DNA of 64,000 nucleotides, from contig JAGKQI010000042.1 of assembly GCA_018806915.1 (NCBI GenBank), positions 62,001-126,000 on the forward strand, in the 5' to 3' direction. The notes under the pieces are model-generated. The model made no database searches, was not told where the DNA came from, and saw only the letters and a program-made list of their open reading frames with translations. Position numbers and translations under genes: made by a program. This DNA comes from Phytophthora colocasiae. Its lineage: Eukaryota; Oomycota; Peronosporomycetes; Peronosporales; Peronosporaceae. Shown in pieces: positions 42,815 to 55,015 of the stretch (its first letter is position 1; each line of letters opens with the position of its first letter).

Positions 42815-43786
42815 ATCCACAATGGCCTTGACCTTTGCTGGATCAGCACGAAGGCCATGCTTCCCAATGAAGCACCCTAGGAAGGGGATTTCTTCCGCGC
42901 CAAAGACGCACTTGTCTGCGTTGGCGTACAGCTTGTTCGTGCGCATGCACTCGAGCACAGCTCTCACGTGTTCCACGTGCACCTCAACGTCAGTCTTGCC
43001 GTGTTCGGCCTGACTGTGGACGAACACGTCGTCAAAGTACGTTTGTGCGAATGCCCGTAGGGGCCTGAACAGCTGCGTCACTAGACGATTGAACGTTGCG
43101 GGCGCGTTCGAGAGCCCTTGGGGCATGACGAGCCACTCCCAGAGCATACCGCTCGGGGTGCTCACCGCTGTAAGCGGAATATCACTAACTCGCATGAGCA
43201 GCTGATAGTACCCATCGACTAAGTCGAGTGCACTGTACATGGTGCAACCCACCATGTTGTTCTGAAGAACATCCTTCCTAGGAATCGGCGTCTGCGCCGG
43301 AATCGTGGCAGTGTTGAGCTTGTTAAAAGCGTGAACGATACGCCACTTGCCATTCGGCTTTCTGACACAGAACGTTGGCGCGGAATGCGGAGACTTGCTC
43401 TCGCGCACGAGACCCGCCGCGTGCTTCGCACGGAAGAAGGCGTCAATGACGTCGCATTGCTCTTTAGGAAGAGGCCACTGTCGGGTCACGCAGTACTTAG
43501 TTCCGGGAACTAAGTCGATCTCATGACGAACGCCTCGGTCGGGAGGCAGGCCACTCGGTGGTTCCTTCGAGACAACGTCTCCATATTCCTTCAGCAAGGA
43601 GTGGAAGGGATCCGAGGGATTCTTGAGGATCTCCGATCCACTCCTGGCGTTCAACGCCTTCTTGACTTCGGCCAAGACGGACTCGTCAACGAGGGACGAC
43701 GAGTTTAACTCCTCCTCAGGTCGAACGATGACCACCTCGGCGAATTCGCCAGCCTTCAAGGCATCGCCAAAGTCGGCGAAGGACAT
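42812..43786 (-). CDS. pol: pol, reverse transcriptase part, copy 4
   Basis: 324-codon open frame that holds the complete RT palm and fingers: HEIDLVPGTKYCV, PNGKWRIVHAFNKLN, SALDLVDGYYQ, MPQGLSNAPATFNR and TYFDDVFVHS. It ends at the TAA shared with copies 1-3. The left boundary of the frame (43786) is a break near 43801 where GA is missing from the linker, so protease is in another frame. Confidence 0.88.
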   Translation of the reverse strand: MSFADFGDALKAGEFAEVVIVRPEEELNSSSLVDESVLAEVKKALNARSGSEILKNPSDPFHSLLKEYGDVVSKEPPSGLPPDRGVRHEIDLVPGTKYCVTRQWPLPKEQCDVIDAFFRAKHAAGLVRESKSPHSAPTFCVRKPNGKWRIVHAFNKLNTATIPAQTPIPRKDVLQNNMVGCTMYSALDLVDGYYQLLMRVSDIPLTAVSTPSGMLWEWLVMPQGLSNAPATFNRLVTQLFRPLRAFAQTYFDDVFVHSQAEHGKTDVEVHVEHVRAVLECMRTNKLYANADKCVFGAEEIPFLGCFIGKHGLRADPAKVKAIVD

Positions 43787-44084
43787 CTCTTCTAGCTCAA
43801 GGGCTTGTCAACACTTGGCAAGTCGTCCAGCAGGACACTGCCTTCGGCACTACCGCCCACTCCATCAACCAGAGTGTATAGCTGCCCACAGCCCTCCGGT
43901 GCGTCGGCAATTGACGTCACGGATGACTCAGACGCAGAGCGTCTCGCCCGAAGGGCCTTACGACGTCTTCGCCTGGCCGAAGATCGTCTACTCGACGGGT
44001 ACGTGCCGTCGCACAAGTTTCGGCCTCTCTCGGCCCAGTGTCAGGGACACTCAGCGATCCCACTCGGTCGACGACCGATGCCGC

Positions 44085-45419
44085 TCAGCAGGTACGTGCC
44101 GCTGCACAATCAATGACCGTAACAGGTCCAGTGTCAGAGACACTCAGCGATCGACTTGGTCCACGACCAGTATCACTCGACGGAGTACGTGCCGCCCCAC
44201 AGTTCACGGCCTGGTAAGGCCCGATGCCATCGGCATCCAGTGACGGTCCATGACCGGCGTCACTCGGGTTACGTGAGCTTTGCCCACACGTTGACTCACT
44301 GCCAACCAGCGCTATGCGCTCAACAGAACTGCGATCCTCGCACTCGGTGCTGTCCACTAACTCGGACACACCGACTTCCAGCATCATTGCCGACTCGGCT
44401 CGATGCTCGCGCCAATAGCGCTTCTGCTTCCTAGCAGAGGTGGGTTCATGACTCGCCAAAGCTCCACTAGGAGAGAAGTGCGTAGCACCTAAGGTCTTCG
44501 ACCTCCAGTCGATCCATGGCTCGTGGCGCTCCAGCCACGCCATACCAAGGATGAGGTCGTACCTCGAATCCAGGTCCAAGACCAAGCAGCGTTCCACGCT
44601 GTCGAAGTCCAGGAACTTCAGCCGTAGGTCCATCGGGACCTTGGCTGCCCGTGACACGGACGCCCGTCGCTGAACGGACAGTGACAGTGTCACCTCTTCG
44701 CGCTCAAGCGCCTCAGCATATTGCTGACTACCCTCAACGGTGGAGCGTCTGACGTAGTTGCCAGACGCTCCTGAATCGATCAACACGATCCACGGCTTCT
44801 CGAAGCCCTTCACGTCCACATGGACGACCAGCAAGCCCTGCTTGCTCACACGTTCCGTGTTCAAGAGCACGGAGCTCTTCGGGGCTGAGCCCCAGTGCCT
44901 CTCACGCACTGCAGAACTCAGTTCTTCCCAGTAGACCGCCCCGCGTCTACTGGGAGCCGTCGTTTCCTGGGCAGAGCCCAAAGCGGGACCCGCGACAGGG
45001 TTGCAGCCATTCTGGCCGGCGCGCTCTTTGCGCAGAGGGCAGTTGGGCCTCAGGTGTGTGGGACTACCACACGTGTAGCACCGACGAGTGCTCATACGCT
45101 GCACCGCAGCTCGTAGCTCGGCTACTTCATCTTCAGCATAGCTGAGGTCCATGGGTTCGGGTCCCCCGGACTCTGTGCTATTAGCACCGACCCTCGACAA
45201 CTTAAAGTTGTGTTCAGCATTCAATGCCACGCTAACAGCGTCCTCGAAGGTGCGAGGATTCTGACGGAATGCCTCCGTCCTGGCCACGCCAGCTCTCAGA
45301 CCTTCCATGAAGATAGTCACAGTGACCACCTCAGGTAGAGGATCGGCAGCCATGCCGGCAATGAGCGATGCGCAGCTCTTGGACATAGTCCACCAGGTCC
45401 CTTCTTGCCCTGTCGGCAA
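44085..45419 (-). pseudogene. gag-pro: gag C-terminus fused to protease, copy 4
   Basis: 444-codon frame. It reads the gag capsid end, the CCHC knuckle ([14 protein letters not shown]), then crosses the gag-pol junction without a stop and continues into protease (LIDSGASGNYV) and the linker repeats. Two Cs are missing compared with copies 1 and 3: one in the slippery run (near 44967) and one at the foot of the hairpin (near 44929). Their sum brings gag into the pol phase. Whether this is the ancestral single-ORF form or two errors cannot be decided here. Confidence 0.8.
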
Positions 45420-45919
45420 GCGAGGAAGCGTGACCGCACGCGATACGCCTGGTTAGGTGGAGCAAATACTTGCGTAAGTTTGGCCTTAAGCTCACCCCAA
45501 GTGGGGAAGGCCATTTCTACCGACGTCCCAGACGTCAAGGCCCATTCTCGTGCTCGACCTTCGAGCTTAGGATGGCGAACGCCACGCGTTGGCCTTCCAA
45601 CTGGAGCATAGCGGCCCCCATGGCCATCTCGACCTCTCGGGTCCACACATAGGAGGTTCTCTCCTTCGTGCCCGTGAAAGGTCTTCACGCTGAGCGTGAC
45701 GGGCTTAGCTCTCGGAGCGGGATTAACTCCTTTTACATTCCGCTGAATGTGCTCAACGAGAGCGTTCTCGTACGAGGCAAATGCCTCCAGGCGCGCGTTG
45801 ACGGCCTCCGGCCCTTGAGACGCTGGGTGCGCCATACCTTCAGGGCCCAGCAAGGACGTAAGCTTGTTAAGCGTGTCCCGCTGACTCGGAGTCAAGTGAG
45901 CGTATGCTTCTGGCTCCAT
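45317..45919 (-). pseudogene. gag: gag N-terminus, copy 4
   Basis: ATG 45919, open to about 45650, where an extra CA (CACACATAGG) and a lost A (near 45570) shift the frame; the capsid frame is resumed in 44085-45419. Sequence otherwise as in copy 1, with [10 protein letters not shown] (also in copy 3) for [10 protein letters not shown]. Confidence 0.85.
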
Positions 45920-45957
45920 TCTCACAGAGAAACAGTCTTCAACTCAGGAGTTGGATT

Positions 45958-45974
45958 GACTACAAGTGCTACCA
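45958..45974 (-). other. primer binding site, copy 4
   Basis: TGGTAGCACTTGTAGTC, two bases from the 5' LTR. Confidence 0.65.
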
Positions 45975-45976
45975 GA

Positions 45977-46388
45977 TGCAGCGGGGCTGCGTAGGTGTGC
46001 ACGGCACAGAGGAAGTTGGGTTGACTCGTAGAGTCCTGCTTGCAAGGCACTAGCCTTCGGTTCTATACAAGAACCAAGTAGTCCACTAAATACAGGACTC
46101 TCACAATCAGTGTCCCTATAATAAAGGAACTAACACTAATTATGTAAAATGCAAACTGATTTTTATTTATTTTATTGCCCTAATCCTGAATGTAACGGAT
46201 TTAGTATCTAACATACTAAATCCTAATCAAATGTAATGTGTGGCTCTGAGCTAACAGCCAGCAACTGGCTACATGTGTGACGTGTGAGAAACACTATGTG
46301 TTGTACACGGATCTGTGACTTGTGACCTGGATGGTGTATACCACACCTATTGTAGCCAAGGCGCGCAGCGCCGTGTAACCCCGTTACA
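45977..46388 (-). repeat. 5' LTR of copy 4
   Basis: 412 bp, ends TGCAGC and GTTACA on the plus strand. Confidence 0.95.
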
Positions 46389-46393
46389 TATGT
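46389..46393. other. target site duplication TATGT, right of copy 4
   Basis: Partner of 38519-38523. Confidence 0.9.
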
Positions 46394-46587
46394 AGTAGGG
46401 GTATTGTGAGTGGCGGACGATGTGGAGCGTGAAGAGAGGTCGATGTAGTAGTAGGGAGGGTGTGTAAGGTGTGTATGGTGCAGGTGGTGCAGGTGGTGCA
46501 GGTGGTGCAGGTGTTTAAGCATGGTTTGTAGAGTTGTGGTGTGTGTTCTAGGGGTTGAAAATGTGTGTGTTTTTGTGTGTTGTAAGA

Positions 46588-46659
46588 GCCCCTATAGCTC
46601 AGTGGTAGAGCACCCGCTTAGTAAGCGGAAGGTCGGTAGTTCAATCCTGCCTGGGGGCA
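46588..46659 (+). tRNA. trnT-AGU: tRNA-Thr(AGU), unit 19
   Basis: Complete 72-nt copy, anticodon AGT at 46620-46622. First gene after copy 4. Confidence 0.97.
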
Positions 46660-47513
46660 AACTCCTTGCATTCGTTTCGCGTGCGCACGCTCTGTGTGTC
46701 GTTCGTGATCGAGGCGTGTTGCACGCCATCTTTGCTCTTTTGCTCTTTTGCTCTTTGCTCTTTTTGCTCTTTTGCTCTAGCTCTGCTCTTGCACAGCTGC
46801 ACGCTACCTCTTTTCGAGTCGCGTTAATGCACTCACTTGCCTAAAACCACGCGCTTCCCCTCGACATTCGCTGCAATACAATACACTAGATACACTACTC
46901 CAGTCCCACCCAGTCCCACCTAGTCCTACCTAGTCCCGCTGGTCACTTTCAATTCGTCTTTCCAAGAAGTACCGTGTCGCTTGTACTTGCTGTCGTCTTT
47001 ATTTTCTGATCACCAAATGGGCTAACGGTGGCACGCGTATTGGATAGTGAACAGTCCATAGCGTCAATGGCAACTTCGGCCGTAGTAGAGGACCGGCGCG
47101 CTCATTTCAGGTGGATGGATGGCCATCGAGAGGCGAAAGCCGTCACATCGAATGACTCGTTTGGTACATGTACACATCGGCCCATCGAAGCTAACCATCG
47201 CAAAGCTATGGATCGTGAGGCACTGTTGACACGTACCTCACAGCACGGTGTTGTGGAGTAGGCAGAGTGAGTGAGAGCGTTGGCGATATTGGTGTCGAGC
47301 GATAGTATGGGGGTGTTATGTAGTAGGGGTATTGTGAGTGGCGGACGATGTGGAGCGTGAAGAGAGGTCGATGTAGTAGTAGGGAGGGTGTGTAAGGTGT
47401 GTATGGTGCAGGTGGTGCAGGTGGTGCAGGTGGTGCAGGTGTTTAAGCATGGTTTGTAGAGTTGTGGTGTGTGTTCTAGGGGTTGAAAATGTGTGTTTTT
47501 TTGTGTTGTAAGA

Positions 47514-47585
47514 GCCCCTATAGCTCAGTGGTAGAGCACCCGCTTAGTAAGCGGAAGGTCGGTAGTTCAATCCTGCCTGGGGGCA
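47514..47585 (+). tRNA. trnT-AGU: tRNA-Thr(AGU), unit 20
   Basis: Complete 72-nt copy, anticodon AGT at 47546-47548. The leader T-run is longer (GTGTGTTTTTTTGTG), as in unit 25. Confidence 0.97.
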
Positions 47586-48439
47586 AACTCCTTGCATCTC
47601 GTTTCGCGTGCGCACGCTCTGTGTGTCGTTCGTGATCGAGGCGTGTTGCACGCCATCTTTGCTCTTTTGCTCTTTTGCTCTTTTTGCTCTTTTGCTCTTT
47701 TGCTCTAGCTCTTGCACAGCTGCACGCTACCTCTTTCGAGTCGCGTTAATGCACTCACTTGCCTAAAACCACGCGCTTCCCTCGACATTCGCTGCAATAC
47801 AATACAACTAGATACACTACTCCAGTCCCACCCAGTCCCACCTAGTCCTACCTAGTCCCGCTGGTCCTTTCAATTCGTCTTTCCAAGAAGTACCGTGTCG
47901 CTTGTACTTGCTGTCGTCTTTATTTTCTGATCACCAAATGGGCTAACGGTGGCACGCGTATTGGATAGTGAACAGTCCATAGCGTCAATGGCAACTTCGG
48001 CCGTAGTAGAGGACCGGCGCGCTCATTTCAGGTGGATGGATGGCCATCGAGAGGCGAAAAAGCCGTCACATCGAATGACTCGTTTGGTACATGTACACAT
48101 CGGCCCATCGAAGCTAACCATCACGCAAGCTATGGATCGTGAGGCACTGTTGACACGTACCTCACAGCACGGTGTTGTGGAGTAGGCAGAGTGAGTGAGA
48201 GCGTTGGCGATATTGGTGTCGAGCGATAGTATGGGGTGTTATGTAGTAGGGGTATTGTGAGTGGCGGACGATGTGGAGCGTGAAGAGAGGTCGATGTAGT
48301 AGTAGGGAGGGTGTGTAAGGTGTGTATGGTGCAGGTGGTGCAGGTGGTGCAGGTGGTGCAGGTGTTTAAAGCATGGTTTGTAGAGTTGTGGTGTGTGTTC
48401 TAGGGGTTGAAAATGTGTGTGTTTTTGTGTGTTGTAAGA

Positions 48440-48511
48440 GCCCCTATAGCTCAGTGGTAGAGCACCCGCTTAGTAAGCGGAAGGTCGGTAGTTCAATCCT
48501 GCCTGGGGGCA
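48440..48511 (+). tRNA. trnT-AGU: tRNA-Thr(AGU), unit 21
   Basis: Complete 72-nt copy, anticodon AGT at 48472-48474. A patch of substitutions lies downstream at 48635-48712. Confidence 0.97.
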
Positions 48512-49360
48512 AACTCCTTGCATTCGTTTCGCGTGCGCACGCTCTGTGTGTCGTTCGTGATCGAGGCGTGTTGCACGCCATCTTTGCTCTTTTGCTCTTT
48601 TGCTCTTTTGCTCTTTTGCTCTTTTGCTCTAGCTCTAGCACCTCTGCACGCTACATATGTTCCCGTCGCGTTACTGCACTCACTTGCCTAAACCCACGCG
48701 CGTCCCTCGACATTCGCTGCAATACAATACACTAGATACACTACTCCAGTCCCACCCAGTCCCACCTAGTCCTACCTAGTCCCGCTGGTCCTTTCAATTC
48801 GTCTTTCCAAGAAGTACCGTGTCGCTTGTACTTGCTGTCGTCTATATTTTCTGATCACCAAATGGGCTAACGGTGGCACGCGTATTGGATAGTGAACAGT
48901 CCATAGCGTCAATGGCAACTTCGGCCGTAGTAGAGGACCGGCGCGCTCATTTCAGGTGGATGGATGGCCATCGAGAGGCGAAAAGCCGTCACATCGAATG
49001 ACTCGTTTGGTACATGTACCCATCGGCCCATCGAAGCTAACCATCGCAAGCTATGGATCGTGAGGCACTGTTGACACGTACCTCACAGCACGGTGTTGTG
49101 GAGTAGGCAGAGTGAGTGAGAGCGTTGGCGATATTGGTGTCGAGCGATAGTATGGGGGTGTTATGTAGTAGGGGTATTGTGAGTGGCGGACGATGTGGAG
49201 CGTGAAGAGAGGTCGATGTAGTAGTAGGGAGGGTGTGTAAGGTGTGTATGGTGCAGGTGGTGCAGGTGGTGCAGGTGGTGCAGGTGTTTAAGCATGGTTT
49301 GTAGAGTTGTGGTGTGTGTTCTAGGGGTTGAAAATGTGTGTGTTTTTGTGTGTTGTAAGA

Positions 49361-49432
49361 GCCCCTATAGCTCAGTGGTAGAGCACCCGCTTAGTAAGCG
49401 GAAGGTCGGTAGTTCAATCCTGCCTGGGGGCA
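49361..49432 (+). tRNA. trnT-AGU: tRNA-Thr(AGU), unit 22
   Basis: Complete 72-nt copy, anticodon AGT at 49393-49395. Confidence 0.97.
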
Positions 49433-50317
49433 AACTCCTTGCATTCGTTTCGCGTGCGCACGCTCTGTGTGTCGTTCGTGATCGAGGCGTGTTGCACGCC
49501 ATCTTTGCTCTTTTGCTCTTTTGCTCTTTTGCTCTTTTGCTCTTTTGCTCTTTTGCTCTTTTGCTCTTTTGCTCTTTTGCTCTAGCTCTTGCACAGCTGC
49601 ACGCTACCTCTTTTCGAGTCGCGTTAATGCACTCACTTGCCTAAAACCACGCGCTTCCCTCGACATTCGCTGCAATACAATACACTAGATACACTACTCC
49701 AGTCCCACCCAGTCCCACCTAGTCCTACCTAGTCCCGCTGGTCCTTTCAATTCGTCTTTCCAAGAAGTACCGTGTCGCTTGTACTTGCTGTCGTCTATAT
49801 TTTCTGATCACCAAATGGGCTAACGGTGGCACGCGTATTGGATAGTGAACAGTCCATAGCGTCAATGGCAACTTCGGCCGTAGTAGAGGACCGGCGCGCT
49901 CATTTCAGGTGGATGGATGGCCATCGAGAGGCGAAAAGCCGTCACATCGAATGACTCGTTTGGTACATGTACACATCGGCCCATCGAAGCTAACCATCGC
50001 AAGCTATGGATCGTGAGGCACTGTTGACACGTACCTCACAGCACGGTGTTGTGGAGTAGGCAGAGTGAGTGAGAGCGTTGGCGATATTGGTGTCGAGCGA
50101 TAGTATGGGGGTGTTATGTGTAGTAGGGTATTGTGGGAGTGGCGAGACGATGTGGAGCGTGAAGAGAGGTCGATGTAGTAGTAGGGAGGGTGTGTAAGGT
50201 GTGTATGGTGCAGGTGGTGCAGGTGGTGCAGGTGGTGCAGGTGTTTAAGCATGGTTTGTAGAGTTGTGGTGTGTGTTCTAGGGGTTGAAAATGTGTGTGT
50301 TTTTGTGTGTTGTAAGA

Positions 50318-50387
50318 GCCCTATAGCTCAGTGGTAGAGCACCCGCTTAGTAAGCGGAAGGTCAGTAGTTCAATCCTGCCTGGGGCA
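50318..50387 (+). tRNA. trnT-AGU: tRNA-Thr(AGU), unit 23 (shortened acceptor)
   Basis: 70 nt, anticodon AGT at 50349-50351. Both acceptor strands have lost one base (GCCCTA and TGGGGC), leaving a matched six-pair stem, and the first T-stem base is A (AGTAG/CTGCC). Possibly non-functional. Confidence 0.88.
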
Positions 50388-51257
50388 AACTCCTTGCATT
50401 CGTTTCGCGTGCGCACGCTCTGTGTGTCGTTCGTGATCGAGGCGTGTTGCACGCCATCTTTGCTCTTTTGCTCTTTTGCTCTTTTGCTCTTTTGCTCTTT
50501 TGCTCTTTTGCTCTTTTGCTCTTTTGCTCTAGCTCTTGCACAGCTGCACGCTACCTCTTTTCGAGTCGCGTTAATGCACTCACTTGCCTAAAACCACGCG
50601 CTTCCCTCGACATTCGCTGCAATACAATACACTAGATACACTACTCCAGTCCCACCCAGTCCCACCTAGTCCTACCTAGTCCCGCTGGTCCTTTCAATTC
50701 GTCTTTCCAAGAAGTACCGTGTCGCTTGTACTTGCTGTCGTCTTTATTTTCTGATCACCAAATGGGCTAACGGTGGCACGCGTATTGGATAGTGAACAGT
50801 CCATAGCGTCAATGGCAACTTCGGCCGTAGTAGAGACCGGCGCGCTCATTTCAGGTGGATGGATGGCCATCGAGAGGCGAAAAGCCGTCACATCGAATGA
50901 CTCGTTTGGTACATGTACACATCGGCCCATCGAAGCTAACCATCGCAAGCTATGGATCGTGAGGCACTGTTGACACGTACCTCACAGCACGGTGTTGTGG
51001 AGTAGGCAGAGTGAGTGAGCGTTGGCGATATTGGTGTCGAGCGATAGTATGGGGGTGTTATGTAGTAGGGGTATTGTGAGTGGCGGACGATGTGGAGCGT
51101 GAAGAGAGGTCGATGTAGTAGTAGGGAGGGTGTGTAAGGTGTGTATGGTGCAGGTGGTGCAGGTGGTGCAGGTGGTGCAGGTGTTTAAGCATGGTTTGTA
51201 GAGTTGTGGTGTGTGTTTTAGGGGTTGAAAATGTGTGTGTTTTTGTGTGTTGTAAGA

Positions 51258-51329
51258 GCCCCTATAGCTCAGTGGTAGAGCACCCGCTTAGTAAGCGGAA
51301 GGTCGGTAGTTCAATCCTGCCTGGGGGCA
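51258..51329 (+). tRNA. trnT-AGU: tRNA-Thr(AGU), unit 24
   Basis: Complete 72-nt copy, anticodon AGT at 51290-51292. Confidence 0.97.
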
Positions 51330-51403
51330 AACTCCTTGCATTCGTTTCGCGTGCGCACGCTCTGTGTGTCGTTCGTGATCGAGGCGTGTTGCACGCCATC
51401 TTT

Positions 51404-51483
51404 GCTCTTTTGCTCTTTTGCTCTTTTGCTCTTTTGCTCTTTTGCTCTTTTGCTCTTTTGCTCTTTTGCTCTTTTGCTCTTTT
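51404..51483 (+). repeat. GCTCTTTT octamer array, unit 24
   Basis: Ten exact GCTCTTTT copies, then GCTCTTGCAC; the usual AGCTC link is missing. Each copy supplies one TTTT on the tRNA sense strand. Confidence 0.9.
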
Positions 51484-52210
51484 GCTCTTGCACAGCTGCA
51501 CGCTACCTCTTTTCGAGTCGCGTTAATGCACTCACTTGCCTAAAACCACGCGCTTCCCTCGACATTCGCTGCAATACAATACACTAGATACACTACTCCA
51601 GTCCCACCCAGTCCCACCTAGTCCTACCTAGTCCCGCTGGTCCTTTCAATTCGTCTTTCCAAGAAGTACCGTGTCGCTTGTACTTGCTGTCGTCTTTATT
51701 TTCTGATCACCAAATGGGCTAACGGTGGCACGCGTATTGGATAGTGAACAGTCCATAGCGTCAATGGCAACTTCGGCCGTAGTAGAGGACCGGCGCGCTC
51801 ATTTCAGGTGGATGGATGGCCATCGAGAGGCGAAAAGCCGTCACATCGAATGACTCGTTTGGTACATGTACACATCGGCCCATCGAAGCTAACCATCGCA
51901 AGCTATGGATCGTGAGGCACTGTTGACACGTACCTCACAGCACGGTGTTGTGGAGTAGGCAGAGTGAGTGAGAGCGTTGGCGATATTGGTGTCGAGCGAT
52001 AGTATGGGGGTGTTATGTAGTAGGGGTATTGTGAGTGGCGGACGATGTGGAGCGTGAAGAGAGGTCGATGTAGTAGTAGGGAGGGTGTGTAAGGTGTGTA
52101 TGGTGCAGGTGGTGCAGGTGGTGCAGGTGGTGCAGGTGTTTAAGCATGGTTTGTAGAGTTGTGGTGTGTGTTCTAGGGGTTGAAAATGTGTGTTTTTTTG
52201 TGTTGTAAGA

Positions 52211-52282
52211 GCCCCTATAGCTCAGTGGTAGAGCACCCGCTTAGTAAGCGGAAGGTCGGTAGTTCAATCCTGCCTGGGGGCA
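52211..52282 (+). tRNA. trnT-AGU: tRNA-Thr(AGU), unit 25
   Basis: Complete 72-nt copy, anticodon AGT at 52243-52245. Confidence 0.97.
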
Positions 52283-53135
52283 AACTCCTTGCATTCGTTT
52301 CGCGTGCGCACGCTCTGTGTGTCGTTCGTGATCGAGGCGTGTTGCACGCCATCTTTGCTCTTTTGCTCTTTGCTCTTTTGCTCTTTTGCTCTTTTGCTCT
52401 TTTGCTCTAGCTCTTGCACAGCTGCACGCTACCTCTTTTCGAGTCGCGTTAATGCACTCACTTGCCTAAAACCACGCGCTTCCCTCGACATTCGCTGCAA
52501 TACAATACACTAGATACACTACTCCAGTCCCACCCAGTCCCACCTAGTCCTACCTAGTCCCGCTGGTCCTTTCAATTCGTCTTTCCAAGAAGTACCGTGT
52601 CGCTTGTACTTGCTGTCGTCTTTATTTTCTGATCACCAAATGGGCTAACGGTGGCACGCGTATTGGATAGTGAACAGTCCATAGCGTCAATGGCAACTTC
52701 GGCCATAGTAGAGGACCGGCGCGCTCATTTCAGGTGGATGGATGGCCATCGAGAGGCGAAAAGCCGTCACATCGAATGACTCGTTTGGTACATGTACCCA
52801 TCGGCCCATCGAAGCTAACCATCGCAAGCTATGGATCGTGAGGCACTGTTGACACGTACCTCACAGCACGGTGTTGTGGAGTAGGCAGAGTGAGTGAGAG
52901 CGTTGGCGATATTGGTGTCGAGCGATAGTATGGGGTGTTATGTAGTAGGGGTATTGTGAGTGGCGGACGATGTGGAGCGTGAAGAGAGGTCGATGTAGTA
53001 GTAGGGAGGGTGTGTAAGGTGTGTATGGTGCAGGTGGTGCAGGTGGTGCAGGTGGTGCAGGTGTTTAAGCATGGTTTGTAGAGTTGTGGTGTGTGTTCTA
53101 GGGTTGAAAATGTGTGTGTTTTGTGTGTTGTAAGA

Positions 53136-53206
53136 GCCCCTATAGCTCAGTGGTAGAGCACCCGCTTAGTAAGCGGAAGGTCGGTAGTTCAATCCTGCCT
53201 GGGGCA
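53136..53206 (+). tRNA. trnT-AGU: tRNA-Thr(AGU), unit 26 (acceptor one G short)
   Basis: 71 nt, anticodon AGT at 53168-53170; TGGGGC lacks one G. Confidence 0.92.
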
Positions 53207-54089
53207 AACTCCTTGCATTCGTTTCGCGTGCGCACGCTCTGTGTCTCGTTCGTGATCGAGGCGTGTTGCACGCCATCTTTGCTCTTTTGCTCTTTTTGCT
53301 CTTTTGCTCTTTTGCTCTTTTGCTCTTTTGCTCTTTTGCTCTTTGCTCTTTTGCTCTTTTGCTCTTGCACAGCTGCACGCTACCTCTTTTCGAGTCGCGT
53401 TAATGCACTCCACTTGCCTAAAACCACGCGCTTCCCTCGACATTCGCTGCAATACAATACACTAGATACACTACTCCAGTCCCACCCAGTCCCACCTAGT
53501 CCTACCTAGTCCCGCTGGTCCTTTCAATTCGTCTTTCCAAGAAGTACCGTGTCGCTTGTACTTGCTGTCGTCTTTATTTTCTGATCACCAAATGGGCTAA
53601 CGGTGGCACGCGTATTGGATAGTGAACAGTCCATAGCGTCAATGGCAACTTCGGCCGTAGTAGAGGACCGGCGCGCTCATTTCAGGTGGATGGATGGCCA
53701 TCGAGAGGCGAAAAGCCGTCACATCGAATGACTCGTTTGGTACATGTACACATCGGCCCATCGAAGCTAACCATCGCAAGCTATGGATCGTGAGGCACTG
53801 TTGACACGTACCTCACAGCACGGTGTTGTGGAGTAGGCAGAGTGAGTGAGAGCGTTGGCGATATTGGTGTCGAGCGATAGTATGGGGGTGTTATGTAGTA
53901 GGGGTATTGTGAGTGGCGGACGATGTGGAGCGTGAAGAGAGGTCGATGTAGTAGTAGGAGGGTGTGTAAGGTGTGTATGGTGCAGGTGGTGCAGGTGGTG
54001 CAGGTGGTGCAGGTGTTTAAGCATGGTTTGTAGAGTTGTGGTGTGTGTTCTAGGGGTTGAAAATGTGTGTGTTTTTGTGTGTTGTAAGA

Positions 54090-54160
54090 GCCCCTATAGC
54101 TCAGTGGTAGAGCACCCGCTTAGTAAGCGGAAGGTCGGTAGTTCAATCCTGCCTGGGGCA
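54090..54160 (+). tRNA. trnT-AGU: tRNA-Thr(AGU), unit 27 (acceptor one G short)
   Basis: 71 nt, anticodon AGT at 54122-54124. The trailer has the same 11-bp loss as unit 3. Confidence 0.92.
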
Positions 54161-55015
54161 AACTCCTTGCATCTCGTTTCGCGTGCGCACGCTCTGTGTG
54201 TCGTTGCGTGTTGCACGCCATCTTTGCACATTTGCTCTTTTGCTCTTTTGCTCTTTTGCTCTTTTGCTCTTTTGCTCTTTGCTCTAGCTCTTGCACAGCT
54301 GCACGCTACCTCTTTTCGAGTCGCGTTAATGCACTCACTTGCCTAAAACCACGCGCTTCCCTCGACATTCGCTGCAATACAATACACTAGATACACTACT
54401 CCAGTCCCACCCAGTCCCACCTAGTCCTACCTAGTCCCGCTGGTCCTTTCAATTCGTCTTTCCAAGAAGTACCGTGTCGCTTGTACTTGCTGTCGTCTTT
54501 ATTTTCTGATCACCAAATGGGCTAACGGTGGCACGCGTATTGGATAGTGAACAGTCCATAGCGTCAATGGCAACTTCGGCCATAGTAGAGGACCGGCGCG
54601 CTCATTTCAGGTGGATGGATGGCCATCGAGAGGCGAAAAGCCGTCACATCGAATGACTCGTTTGGTACATGTACCCATCGGCCCATCGAAGCTAACCATC
54701 GCAAGCTATGGATCGTGAGGCACTGTTGACACGTACCTCACAGCACGGTGTTGTGGAGTAGGCAGAGTGAGTGAGAGCGTTGGCGATATTGGTGTCGAGC
54801 GATAGTATGGGGGTGTTATGTAGTAGGGGTATTGTGAGTGGCGGACGATGTGGAGCGTGAAGAGAGGTCGATGTAGTAGTAGGGAGGGTGTGTAAGGTGT
54901 GTATGGTGCAGGTGGTGCAGGTGGTGCAGGTGGTGCAGGTGTTTAAGCATGGTTTGTAGAGTTGTGGTGTGTGTTCTAGGGGTTGAAAATGTGTGTGTTT
55001 TTGTGTGTTGTAAGA

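Larger units (their letters stand above)
38524..46388 (-). mobile_element. Ty3/gypsy chromovirus, copy 4 (complete, 7865 bp)
   Basis: LTRs at 38524-38935 and 45977-46388 with TATGT on both sides. It is the only copy in which gag runs into protease without a stop and in which the integrase tail runs in frame into the chromodomain linker; both result from one-base homopolymer differences from the other copies. Confidence 0.96.
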
